Positions 35,005 through 46,055 of a DNA stretch of 64,000 bases are shown here, one piece after another. Numbering within the stretch: the stretch's first letter is position 1; each line of letters opens with the position of its first letter. The notes under the pieces were generated by a model, which was given only the letters and a program-made list of their open reading frames with translations, searched no databases and was not told where the DNA came from. The stretch is from contig NZ_CP047318.1 of the NCBI RefSeq assembly GCF_009857135.1, forward strand, positions 2,790,001 through 2,854,000, read 5' to 3'. Origin of the DNA: Streptomyces sp. HM190 (GTDB lineage: Bacteria > Actinomycetota > Actinomycetes > Streptomycetales > Streptomycetaceae). Both the position numbers and the translations under genes were made by a program.

Positions 35005-36162
35005 GTGGAACGTCGTACCCTGCTCCGCGCGGCCGTCCTCGGCGGCACCTCGACCGCGTTCGGCGGAACCCTGTGGCGCGGCGCCGCGTACGCCGCGCCC
35101 GCCCAGCCCGGCGCGGGCCCGTACGGCGCGCTCGGCGCGCCGGACGCCAACGGCATCAGGCTCCCGAGCGGTTTCACCAGCCGGGTCGTCGCCCGCTCCG
35201 GCCAGCGGGTCCCCGGCACGTCGTACACGTGGCACAACGCGCCCGACGGCGGGGCCTGTTACGCGGACGGCAGCGGCTGGATCTACGTCTCCAACTCGGA
35301 GATCAGCCCGTCCGGCGGGGCGAGCGCGGTGCGGTTCTCCGCGACGGGCACGGTCACCTCCGCGTACCGCATCCTGTCGGGCACCCGGACGAACTGCGCG
35401 GGCGGGAAGACCCCCTGGAACACCTGGCTGTCCTGTGAGGAGGTCGACCGCGGATACGTCTACGAGACCGACCCGTGGGGTGTGAAGGCGGCCGTGCGCC
35501 GGGACGCGATGGGCCGGTTCAAGCACGAGGCGGCGGCCGCCGACCCGGAGCGCGGGGTCGTCTACATGACGGAGGACGTCACCGACGGCTGCTTCTACCG
35601 CTTCCGGCCGACGACCTGGGGCGATCTGTCGTCGGGCACGCTGGAGGTCCTGGTGGCCGGCACCGGCACCAGCGGCCCGGTGACCTGGGCCAGGGTCCCC
35701 GACCCGTCCGGGGCGACCGCGACCCGCAACCAGGTCTCCGGCGCCAAGCGCTTTAACGGCGGCGAGGGCTGCCACTACGCCGACGGCACCTGCTGGTTCA
35801 CGACGAAGGGCGACAACCGCGTCTGGCAGTACGACACGGCCGCGCAGACCATCGAACTCGCCTACGACGACTCCCTGGTGACCGGCGGCAACGCCCCGCT
35901 CACCGGCGTCGACAACGTCACCGGCACGGCCTCCGGAGACCTGTTCGTCGCGGAGGACGGCGGCACCATGGAGATCTGCGTGATCACCCCGGACGACGTC
36001 GTCGCCGCCTTCCTCCGCGTCGACGGCCAGTCCTCCTCGGAGATCACCGGCCCGGCCTTCTCCCCCGACGGCAGCCGGCTGTACTTCTCCAGCCAGCGCG
36101 GCACGAGCGGCAGTTCGTCGGGCGGCATCACGTACGAGGTGACGGGCCCGTTCCGCACCTGA
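35005..36162 (+). CDS. Secreted PhoX-like (DUF839) phosphatase family protein
   Basis: This 385-residue protein has a Tat-type signal (ERRTLLRAAVLGGTSTAFG, cut near AYAAP). The rest is a beta-propeller of the PhoX/DUF839 class, with NTWLSCEEVDRGYVYE, EDVTDGCFYRFRP, GGEGCHYADGTCWFTTKGDN and VTGTASGDLFVAEDGG. PhoX enzymes bind Ca and Fe and release phosphate from esters outside the cell. This member is shorter than classical PhoX (about 600-700 aa), so activity cannot be assumed. GTG at 35005 follows TTGGAG; the twin-Arg at residues 3-4 supports this start. No PHO-box was recognised. Confidence 0.82.
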   Translation: MERRTLLRAAVLGGTSTAFGGTLWRGAAYAAPAQPGAGPYGALGAPDANGIRLPSGFTSRVVARSGQRVPGTSYTWHNAPDGGACYADGSGWIYVSNSEISPSGGASAVRFSATGTVTSAYRILSGTRTNCAGGKTPWNTWLSCEEVDRGYVYETDPWGVKAAVRRDAMGRFKHEAAAADPERGVVYMTEDVTDGCFYRFRPTTWGDLSSGTLEVLVAGTGTSGPVTWARVPDPSGATATRNQVSGAKRFNGGEGCHYADGTCWFTTKGDNRVWQYDTAAQTIELAYDDSLVTGGNAPLTGVDNVTGTASGDLFVAEDGGTMEICVITPDDVVAAFLRVDGQSSSEITGPAFSPDGSRLYFSSQRGTSGSSSGGITYEVTGPFRT

Positions 36163-36233
36163 GCCGTTCCGGGGAGTTTCGAACCCTTTTGCACACCAAA
36201 CTCGTTCGATTTCCCTTCTGCTAGGTTCTGCGC

Positions 36234-37568
36234 GTGGTCTTGCCCAAAGAATCGGGGCCGGCGCGCCCCGGAGCCGGCATCCGCCCGCGCAAGGTTCTCC
36301 TCGCGGCATGCGGTACTCGCGGGGACGTACAACCCTTCCTCGCACTGGCCGTGGCGCTCCGTCGCCACGGCCACACACCGTTGTTGGCCGCCCCGTCGTC
36401 CTACGCGGCCGAAACCGCCGCGTACGGGGTGGATTTCGCGGCCGTCGACGACGGCCCGACCCGGATCCTCGACGTGCCGGAAGCCCGCCGGACCGTCGAC
36501 AGCGGACTGTCGGGCGTGGGCGGGAAGATCGCGGCCGCCCGGACGGTCGCCCGCCTCAGACGGCTGATGATTCCCCCGCTGCGCGATGTCGCCGCGATCG
36601 CCCACGACCACGGGGACGTGGCGGCGGTGGTGCACTCGGCGGCGTTCCCGGCCCAGCACGTGGCGGACATGCTGGACGTGCCGGCCGTGGTCGTCGCCCT
36701 GCAGCCCGGCTGGATCCCCACCGGTGAGTTCCCCTGCCCGCTGCTGCCCCTGCCCAGGGTGCCGCGCCCGCTGAACCGCGGCACCTACGCCCTGGTGACG
36801 GCGGCCCAGCGCTCCCGCGAGGTGGAGCGCTGGCGGACCACGGAACTGGGGCTCGCGGCACGCCGGCACGGCGCCCACCGGTGGCTGCGCGACCCGGAGG
36901 GCAGACGGCGGCCCGTCCTGCAGCCGTTCAGCCGGCAGGTCACCCCCGTCGACCCGGCCTGGGGCGACGCCGTCCGCACCACGGGCTTCTGGTTCCTGCC
37001 CCGGCGCCCCGACTGGACGCCGCCCGCGGAGCTGGCCCGGTTCCTGGACGAGGGGGAGCCACCCGTCTACATCGGCTTCGGAAGCATGACCGGCACCCGG
37101 GCGCGCCGTAACAACGCCCTGGTCAGGGAGGCGGTGCGGCTCGCGGGGGTGCGTGCCGTCGTCGCGACGGGCTGGGGCGGCATCGAGTCCGGCCCCCCGG
37201 CCCGTGACGTCCTGACGCTGAGGGAGGCGCCGCACGACTGGCTCTTCCCGCGCACGGCGGCGGTCGTCCACCACGGCGGCACCGGCACCGTCGGAGCCGC
37301 CCTCGCCGCGGGCCGCCCCCAGGTCCTCTGCCCCCACATGGGCGACCAGTCCCACTGGTCCGCGCGGATGCGGGCGCTGGGCGTGGCCCCCGCCCCCGTC
37401 CCCGCCCGGCACCTCACGGCGGCACGGCTCGCGGAGGCGATCGGCCGGGCGGTTCAGGACCGCAGTCTGCTGCACCGGGCGACGGAGATGGCGCCGGTGA
37501 TCCGCTCCGAGGACGGCGTCGACACGGCGGTGCGTTCCCTCGTGTCCCTCCTGTCGCGCCCGAGCTGA
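36234..37568 (+). CDS. UGT-type glycosyltransferase (GT1/GT28-like)
   Basis: This 444-residue GT-B glycosyltransferase has an N-terminal acceptor domain starting VLLAACGTRGDVQPFLALAV, the signature of UDP-sugar sterol, flavonoid and macrolide transferases. Its C-terminal donor domain has VYIGFGSMTG, HDWLFPRTAAVVHHGGTGTV and AALAAGRPQVLCPHMGDQ. It probably glycosylates a lipid or polyketide-like acceptor. A stand-alone condensation-domain gene follows on the same strand, suggesting a small glycolipid or glyco-ester pathway. Its stop codon lies inside the first unit of a 28/32-bp tandem repeat array. GTG at 36234 is the likely start. Confidence 0.87.
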   Translation: MVLPKESGPARPGAGIRPRKVLLAACGTRGDVQPFLALAVALRRHGHTPLLAAPSSYAAETAAYGVDFAAVDDGPTRILDVPEARRTVDSGLSGVGGKIAAARTVARLRRLMIPPLRDVAAIAHDHGDVAAVVHSAAFPAQHVADMLDVPAVVVALQPGWIPTGEFPCPLLPLPRVPRPLNRGTYALVTAAQRSREVERWRTTELGLAARRHGAHRWLRDPEGRRRPVLQPFSRQVTPVDPAWGDAVRTTGFWFLPRRPDWTPPAELARFLDEGEPPVYIGFGSMTGTRARRNNALVREAVRLAGVRAVVATGWGGIESGPPARDVLTLREAPHDWLFPRTAAVVHHGGTGTVGAALAAGRPQVLCPHMGDQSHWSARMRALGVAPAPVPARHLTAARLAEAIGRAVQDRSLLHRATEMAPVIRSEDGVDTAVRSLVSLLSRPS

Positions 37569-37732
37569 CCCTCCTCCCCCGTCCCGCCCGAGCTGACCCT
37601 CCTCCCCCGTCCCGCCCGAGCTGACCCTCGTGCCCCTCCCGTCCCGCCCGAGCTGACCCTCCTCCCCCGTCCCGCCCGAGCTGACCCTCGTGCCCCTCCC
37701 GTCCCGCCCGAGCTGACCCTCCTCCCCCGTCC
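37557..37732. repeat. Six tandem repeats of 28 and 32 bp
   Basis: Six head-to-tail units have lengths 28, 28, 32, 28, 32 and 28 bp. Each starts CGCCCGAGCTGACCCTC. The short form goes on CTCCCCCGTCC, the long form GTGCCCCTCCCGTCC. The glycosyltransferase TGA stop is in unit 1. The units are pyrimidine-rich on this strand, so RNA from the plus strand would be C-rich and little structured. Confidence 0.95.
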
Positions 37733-37832
37733 CGTACCGCCCTTGCCCCACCGCCCTTCCCCCTTCTCGTTCCCCCCTTCTCCCTGCCCCCCTTTCCCCT
37801 CCCCCCCGTGCACCAGAACAGAGAGCCCCGCA

Positions 37833-39320
37833 GTGCTGCAGATTCCTTTCACCGATGCCCGTATCGCGCCCGGAACCGTGCTGTCCTGGTCCCTGCGCAC
37901 CCAGCGCTCGCCCCTTTCCGGCGAGGAGGACCAGGCCGTCGCGCGCACGTCCGCCTCCTTCAACCAGGACAAGCACCATTCGTCGTCCCAGGCGACGCGG
38001 AGCACGAGTGACGGCATCGCCAGCTCCATCACCATCACCTTCGAGATCGACGGCCCGCTCGACGTCGCGGCGCTGGAATCCTCCTTCCTCCTCCTGGTCC
38101 GCCGGCACGAGGTGCTCCGCTGTGAGTTCCGACGGCTGGCCGGCGATCTGAACTGCACGGCCCTCTCCCCCGACTCCATCTCCCTGGAGGCCGAGGAGGT
38201 CGGCCGTTTCCCGACCCCGGAGGAGTTGCACACCCATCTGGACAAGGAGTTCAAGAGCCTCGACACCCTGTCCTGGCCGCTGTTCCTGATGGGGGCGGTG
38301 GTCCGGGAGTCGCACACGACCGTCTACCTCTGTTTCGACCACATCGTGTGCGACGGCATGTCGATGCCCGTGGTCGTCAACGAACTCCAGACGGCGTACT
38401 CGGCGCTCGCCGGCGGCCGTCGCCCCGAACTGCCGCCCGTGGCCAGCTATCTGACCTTCGGGGACACCCAGCGCCGCCGCTGGTCGGCCCTGCGGCCCGA
38501 CGACGAGCGGCTGGCGTACTGGAAGGGCTTCATCGCCCGCAACGGCGGGTTCTTCCCCCGGTTCCCCTTCGACATCGGGGTGCCGGACGGCCGTCTGTAC
38601 CCGCTGGTGAACCGCGGCCACCGGCTGCTGGACGCCGAGCGGACGGAGGCCCTCGCGGCGGGTGCCCGGGCGGCGGGAGGCAGTGTCTTCACCGGGGTGC
38701 TGGCCGCTGCCGCGACGGCGCAGCGCCGGCTGGGCGGCCCGGCGGTGTACCGGGGGCTGCTGCCGGTCAGCGAGCGGAGCGAGGCGGTGTGGGAGCACTC
38801 CGTGGGCTGGTTCGTGAACACGATGCCCATCGAGTTCGAGGTGGGCGCGGCGGGCGAGGACGGCGTCCAGGGCCACGCCGCCACCATGGCCGGGGTGCGG
38901 GCCGCGTACACCGAGATGCAGCGGCACACGGCCGTCCCCTTCGTGCGGGCCTGGGAGTTGCTCGCGCCGGAGGCGTTCTCCCTGCACCACTGGCCGTTCG
39001 CGGTGAACTTCTTCTCGTACATCGACTTCCGCAGGACTCCCGGCGGGGAGCGGCACCCCCTGTGGAACCCGACGATGCACGTGTGGGCGGCCCGCGGCAA
39101 CGGCGTCAGCCACTGGTTCCACCGGACGGCGGAGGGTCTGCACGTCAACACGCTGCACGTGGACACACCCGAGGCACAGCAGATCAGTGACGCGCTGAAC
39201 GACGAACTCGTGCGGGTGCTGCGGGAGATCGGCGACCGGCGGGACGGGGCCGCGTCGCCGGTGCCGATCCCCCGGCCGGCCCGTGCGCGCGGCGGCCTGC
39301 TCAGCGGAACGCGTGAGTGA
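37833..39320 (+). CDS. Stand-alone condensation-domain (acyltransferase-like) protein
   Basis: This 495-residue protein consists of one NRPS-type condensation domain without adenylation or carrier domains. The catalytic motif is FDHIVCDGMS: the essential second His, Asp and Gly of HHxxxDG are present and the first His is Asp. Other conserved blocks are VRRHEVLRCEF near residue 93, GSVFTGVLAAAA, and VGWFVNTMPIEF. Such free-standing enzymes act as acyltransferases (like mycobacterial PapA5) or ester/amide synthases. The upstream glycosyltransferase suggests acylation of a glycosylated product. GTG at 37833 gives LQIPFTDARIAPG, a family-like start; the upstream Pro-rich frame is repeat-derived. 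Confidence 0.85.
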   Translation: MLQIPFTDARIAPGTVLSWSLRTQRSPLSGEEDQAVARTSASFNQDKHHSSSQATRSTSDGIASSITITFEIDGPLDVAALESSFLLLVRRHEVLRCEFRRLAGDLNCTALSPDSISLEAEEVGRFPTPEELHTHLDKEFKSLDTLSWPLFLMGAVVRESHTTVYLCFDHIVCDGMSMPVVVNELQTAYSALAGGRRPELPPVASYLTFGDTQRRRWSALRPDDERLAYWKGFIARNGGFFPRFPFDIGVPDGRLYPLVNRGHRLLDAERTEALAAGARAAGGSVFTGVLAAAATAQRRLGGPAVYRGLLPVSERSEAVWEHSVGWFVNTMPIEFEVGAAGEDGVQGHAATMAGVRAAYTEMQRHTAVPFVRAWELLAPEAFSLHHWPFAVNFFSYIDFRRTPGGERHPLWNPTMHVWAARGNGVSHWFHRTAEGLHVNTLHVDTPEAQQISDALNDELVRVLREIGDRRDGAASPVPIPRPARARGGLLSGTRE

Positions 39321-39666
39321 CCTCGATGGCGCCCACGATGTGCGCGTTGAACTCGTCCAGCTCCTCGGCGGGCACCCATAGCTCCAGGATCGTCTCGCCG
39401 CCGGCCTGACGCACCGGGTAGCGGCCCACGAACCCGGTCTCGACCTCGAACCGCGTCACGAAACCGGCCCCGCTGTGCTTCACGTTCCAGTCCCGCGCGA
39501 TCCGTAGCGCGTAGTCCTCGTTGAGGACGGGGTAGAAGATCGGCTGCTCCGGAAGGCGCGGCGGCCAGGCCCTCCAGCCCGACTCCCGCACCAGCGCGAG
39601 CTCCTCGGGACCGGTGGGACGCCACAGCGTGGTCGTCCCGGACGAGGTCCGGCGCGGCGTGCTCAT
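39301..39666 (-). CDS. Conserved small protein ('ADP-ribosylation/crystallin J1' label)
   Basis: This 121-residue protein contains LWRPTGPEELALVRESGWRA, RLPEQPIFYPVLNEDYALRI, ARDWNVKHSGAGFVTRFEVE and EELDEFNAHIVGAIEVTHAF. This compact family is common in actinobacteria and usually carries the label ADP-ribosylation/crystallin J1, although no catalytic motif of ADP-ribosyl hydrolases is visible. The function is unknown. It overlaps the 3' end of the condensation-domain gene on the other strand by 20 bp. ATG at 39666 follows GAGGG at a suitable distance. Confidence 0.8.
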   Translation of the reverse strand: MSTPRRTSSGTTTLWRPTGPEELALVRESGWRAWPPRLPEQPIFYPVLNEDYALRIARDWNVKHSGAGFVTRFEVETGFVGRYPVRQAGGETILELWVPAEELDEFNAHIVGAIEVTHAFR

Positions 39667-39830
39667 GGAACCCACCCTCGGGGAACGGGCCGACAGCCCG
39701 GAGCGGTCGGCGGTCCCTCGACGCTACCGACAGCCCGGCCCGGCGGGCCACGGGGTTTCCCGCGCCGGGGCCCGGCACGAGTACCCCGTCGGCGTACGGC
39801 ACACGGCCCGCGTCCTCGCCGGGCACGAGA

Positions 39831-39866
39831 AGAGGGCGGCACCCCCCGCACGGGGTGCCGCCCTCT
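39831..39866 (-). terminator. ppdK terminator hairpin
   Basis: AGAGGGCGGCACCCC (39831-39845) pairs with GGGGTGCCGCCCTCT (39852-39866), a perfect 15-bp stem with a 6-nt loop. It lies about 100 bp beyond the ppdK stop. A second, looser stem CCGGAACCGCCG / CGGCGGTTCCGG (39876-39887 / 39917-39928) lies between it and the gene. Confidence 0.78.
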
Positions 39867-39962
39867 CCTCGTGATCCGGAACCGCCGCCCATCGGTGAGG
39901 GTCGGTCGGGGACGAACGGCGGTTCCGGGGTCCGGGGCGAGGCGGGAGCCTCGCGGTACCCG

Positions 39963-42710
<2,748 letters not shown>

Positions 42711-43140
42711 GGGTCCCAACTCCTTGAGGACGCGGTGGCTGCCCTGACGGCGAGGAACATACCCAGATCGAAGGCTCCTGGGTACGTCCACTTGCGCGTC
42801 ATGAGCCTGTAACCACCCGTCCGCCAGCAGATCGAAAGTCAAGGCTTGGCAAGGAGACGAACGCCGAAGCGTTCACCTCTTGAAGGCGGCGCGGTACGGG
42901 AGCCGCGATATCCGCTCGGATGAGCAGCATTCAACACGTCTGAGTTCGCACGATGAACGATCAAAGGGTGGCACTCAGTGCCACCCTTTGAAAACCCGGA
43001 GCCACCCATAATCCGCTCATCTGAGCGCAACCCCGATCAAGGGTGGCGAGAATCACGCGGTGACGGAAGCCCGGATTTCACCATGCGGACCGCCGCTCGG
43101 GACGGAAACCCGCCTGTCACACGCCCCGCGCACGCATCCG
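42711..43140. other. Non-coding gap with hairpin between ppdK and ROK gene
   Basis: These 430 bp carry no convincing gene. They should include the ppdK promoter. A near-perfect hairpin CAAAGGGTGGCACT-C-AGTGCCACCCTTTG (42962-42990) lies 150 bp beyond the ROK gene stop and could end that leftward transcript. AAGGGTGGCG recurs at 43039. G+C is visibly lower than in the flanking genes. Confidence 0.5.
42962..42990 (-). terminator. Hairpin between ROK regulator and ppdK
   Basis: A perfect 14-bp stem around a single-base loop, or 13 bp with a 3-nt loop, is preceded by GATC and followed by GAAAACC. Good symmetry and the position downstream of the leftward ROK gene suggest a terminator. The unusual distance leaves room for a role as a regulatory site for ppdK. 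Confidence 0.55.
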
Positions 43141-44346
43141 TCACACCCCGAGGGCCGCGAGCCGCTGCTCCGCTCGTTCGGGCGCGTACAGGTGTTCCAC
43201 GACCAGGGCGCCCGCGCCGACCAGTCCCGCCCGCTCCCCCAGCCGGGAGGTGACGACGTCGAGGTGGGCCGTGGAGCGCGGCAGCGCCCGCTGGTAGAGC
43301 AGTTCCCGCACACCCGTGAGGAAGGGGGTTCCGGCCAGGTCCCCGGCGATCATCAGGACGCCCGGGTTCAGCAGGGTCACGACCGTCGCCAGGACGTCGC
43401 CCACGCAGCGCCCCGCCTCCCGCGCGAGGGCCGTCGCCCCGGGGTGCCCGGCGACCAGCAGGTCGCGCACGTCGGAACCGGAGGCCGCGGGGACCCCGGC
43501 CTCGCTCAGCCGCCGCGCGACGGCACCGCCGCTCGCGACCGCCGCCAGACAGCCGTAGGACCCGCATTTGCACTGGGCGTCCGCGCCGCCGGGCACCCGG
43601 ATGTGGCCGATGTCGCCGGCGCCGCCGTCGACGCCCCGGTAGATCGAGCCGCCGACCACCACGCCGGCGCCGATCCCCGTGGAGACCTTGACCAGCGCGA
43701 ACGCCGAGCAGTCCGGGTAGCCCGTGCGCTGTTCGCCGTACGCCATGAGGTTGGCGTCGTTGTCGACGAGGACGGGGACTCCGGGCGGGGCGGCGGCGTG
43801 GTCGGCGAAGGCGCGGGCCAGCCGGCCGCGTATGTCGTAGCCGTCCCAGCCGGGCATGATCGGCGGCTGCACCACCCGGCCGGTGTCCAGGTCCACCGGT
43901 CCGGGCACGGCGAGCCCGATGCCGCAGACCGCGTCGGCCGACCGCCCCGTCTTCTCCAGCAGTTCGGCGAACCAGCGCCCCAGCCCGTCCAGGACGGCGT
44001 CGGGGCCGTCCTCGACGACGAGGGTGCCGGTGTGCTCGGCCTGTATCTCGCCGGTGAGGGAGAGGACGGCGGCGCGGGCGTGGCGGGTGTCCAGGTCGGC
44101 GGCGAGGACGACCGCGTGCTCGTCGTCGAACTCCAGCGTGATGGAGGGGCGTCCGCCCAGCGGGGAGCCGACCGGGCCGCCGGCGCCCTCGCGCAGCCAG
44201 CCCGCGCGGAACAGCCGGTCCAGGCGCTGGCCGACCGTGGCCCGGGACAGGCCCGTGGCCTGCTGGAGCGCGCCACGGGTGGTGGCCCGGCCGCTGCGGA
44301 CCAGCTCCAGCAGATCTCCTGCACCGGCGTGACTACCCACCTTCAC
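43141..44346 (-). CDS. ROK family transcriptional regulator/sugar kinase
   Basis: This 401-residue protein has an N-terminal winged HTH (TTRGALQQATGLSRATVGQRLDRL, residues about 22-46) fused to a ROK domain. The ROK part has ADLDTRHARAAVLSLTGE, GIGLAVPGPVD, DNDANLMAYGE and the zinc motif CKCGSYGCLAAVASG, plus VKVSTGIGAGVVVGG. The HTH marks it as a sugar-responsive repressor of the NagC/XylR type rather than a pure glucokinase. It is divergent from the two glycosidase genes, 224 bp away, and probably controls them. ATG at 44346 gives a complete HTH. Confidence 0.88.
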   Translation of the reverse strand: MKVGSHAGAGDLLELVRSGRATTRGALQQATGLSRATVGQRLDRLFRAGWLREGAGGPVGSPLGGRPSITLEFDDEHAVVLAADLDTRHARAAVLSLTGEIQAEHTGTLVVEDGPDAVLDGLGRWFAELLEKTGRSADAVCGIGLAVPGPVDLDTGRVVQPPIMPGWDGYDIRGRLARAFADHAAAPPGVPVLVDNDANLMAYGEQRTGYPDCSAFALVKVSTGIGAGVVVGGSIYRGVDGGAGDIGHIRVPGGADAQCKCGSYGCLAAVASGGAVARRLSEAGVPAASGSDVRDLLVAGHPGATALAREAGRCVGDVLATVVTLLNPGVLMIAGDLAGTPFLTGVRELLYQRALPRSTAHLDVVTSRLGERAGLVGAGALVVEHLYAPERAEQRLAALGV

Positions 44347-44570
44347 GACCTCCCGTTCGCGCGATCCCTCACCCGATCATCCCCGCCCCGGCGGGAAGAG
44401 GGCGCACCGCCCACGGCGATGGTGCGCGGACCGCTCCGCGCGACCGCTCGCGCCCACCCTCTTGCGCTCACCAACTCTGCATTACATATTGAGTTTTGCG
44501 TGTTAAGTAGACGTAACCCTACGGTACCTACTGCCGAACCGGTCGGCACCTTGTCCTCGGGGAGCCCTGA

Positions 44571-46055
44571 GTGGATCGCACAACCCAGCTCACAACCCGC
44601 CGACCAGGCACGGACGTCCGCCGCGCGGGCGCCGTATACGATCCGGGCGTCCGGACCGGATCGCTGCACCGCGGGGCGGCCGAGGTGCTGGAGGGCAACT
44701 GGACGGGCACGTCCACGGTGCCCTCGCGCCGGCTGTACCCCCACCAGTGGTCGTGGGACTCGGCGTTCGTCGCGATCGGGCTGCGCCATCTGTCGCCGCT
44801 GCGGGCGCAGACCGAGCTGGAGACCCTGCTCGACGCGCAGTGGGGCGACGGACGGATCCCGCACATCGTCTTCAACCCCTCGGTGCCGCTGGAGGCGTAC
44901 TTCCCGAGCCCCGACTTCTGGCGCTCCTCGACCGCGGGGCGCGCTGCGGGCGCCCCGCGCACCACCCAGACCTCCGGCATCGTGCAGCCGCCGGTGCACG
45001 CGCTGGCCGCGTGGCTGGTGCACCGCTCCGACCCCGGGCTCTCCCGGGCGCGCGGCTTCCTGTCCCGGGTGTACCCGCGGCTCGCGGCCTGGCACCGCTA
45101 TCTGCTGCACCGCCGGGACCTGGGCGGCGGCGGGCTGGCCTCGGTCGTCCACCCCTGGGAGCAGGGCATGGACAACAGCCCCGCCTGGGACGCGCCCCTG
45201 TCCCGGGTGGCCCCGGCCCCGGCCCGCTCCTTCCGCCGCGCCGACCTCGACCACGGCGCGGCCGAGGACCGGCCGACGGATCTGGACTACGGGCGGTACG
45301 TGCGGCTGGCCGCGGACTACCGGGACGGCGGATACGCCGACGGGCGGGGCGGGTTCGCCGTCGAGGACCCCTGCTTCAACGCCCTCCTCATCGCCTCCGA
45401 GCACGCCCTGGCCCGGATCGCCGCGGAGCTGGGGGCGACCGGCACGGCCCGCGACGCCCGCGCGGAGCGGCTGACGGCGGCCCTGGTGGAGCGGCTGTGG
45501 GACCCGGCGCAGGAGATGTTCCTGTGCCGGGACGTCATCGGCGGCGCCCTCGTCCCCGAGCGCGGTGTCTCCGGACTCCTGCCCCTGCTCGTGCCCGGTC
45601 TGCCCCGCGAGATCGTCTCCGCCCTCGTGCGGACGGTGCACGGACCGCACTTCGGCCTCGGGGGAACCACCCGGCTCGTGCCGTCGTACGACCTGCTGGG
45701 CGAGGCCTTCGACCCGCACCGCTACTGGCGGGGCCCGGCCTGGTTCAACACCAACTGGATGCTGGAGCGGGGCCTGAGGCTCCACGGGGAGCTGGGGCGG
45801 GCGGACGCGCTACGGACGGCGCTGCTGGAGACCGCGGGCGCCTCCGGTTTCGCCGAGTACGTCGACCCGTACACGGGTGAGGCCTGCGGCGCCCTCGGTT
45901 TCAGCTGGACCGCCGCGCTCGCCCTCGATCTGCTGCACCAGGACGACCACGGCCGCCGAGGCGGCGACGGACCGGACGACGACGACCGGCACCACGACGA
46001 CCGGGCCGGATTCGACACGTGCGACATGAGTGACCAGGGAGGGGACCGGGGATGA
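44571..46055 (+). CDS. Glycoside hydrolase, MGH1/GH63-type (alpha/alpha)6 barrel
   Basis: This 494-residue enzyme of the mannosylglycerate hydrolase/GH63-like clan has YPHQWSWDSAFVAIGLRHL near the start, SGIVQPPVHALAAW, HPWEQGMDNSPAWD with the general-acid Asp, and RGPAWFNTNWMLERGL toward the end. These match MGH1-type glycosidases acting on short alpha-linked glycosides such as glucosylglycerate or mannosylglycerate. No signal peptide is present, so it works in the cytoplasm. It overlaps the next gene by four bases. The C-terminal 30 residues are Asp/His-rich and probably disordered. The divergent ROK gene is a plausible regulator. Confidence 0.8.
   Translation: MDRTTQLTTRRPGTDVRRAGAVYDPGVRTGSLHRGAAEVLEGNWTGTSTVPSRRLYPHQWSWDSAFVAIGLRHLSPLRAQTELETLLDAQWGDGRIPHIVFNPSVPLEAYFPSPDFWRSSTAGRAAGAPRTTQTSGIVQPPVHALAAWLVHRSDPGLSRARGFLSRVYPRLAAWHRYLLHRRDLGGGGLASVVHPWEQGMDNSPAWDAPLSRVAPAPARSFRRADLDHGAAEDRPTDLDYGRYVRLAADYRDGGYADGRGGFAVEDPCFNALLIASEHALARIAAELGATGTARDARAERLTAALVERLWDPAQEMFLCRDVIGGALVPERGVSGLLPLLVPGLPREIVSALVRTVHGPHFGLGGTTRLVPSYDLLGEAFDPHRYWRGPAWFNTNWMLERGLRLHGELGRADALRTALLETAGASGFAEYVDPYTGEACGALGFSWTAALALDLLHQDDHGRRGGDGPDDDDRHHDDRAGFDTCDMSDQGGDRG

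Noticed and set aside
37557..37732. Repeat array as a CRISPR
   Set aside because: Units are contiguous with no unique spacers and no cas genes are in the window.
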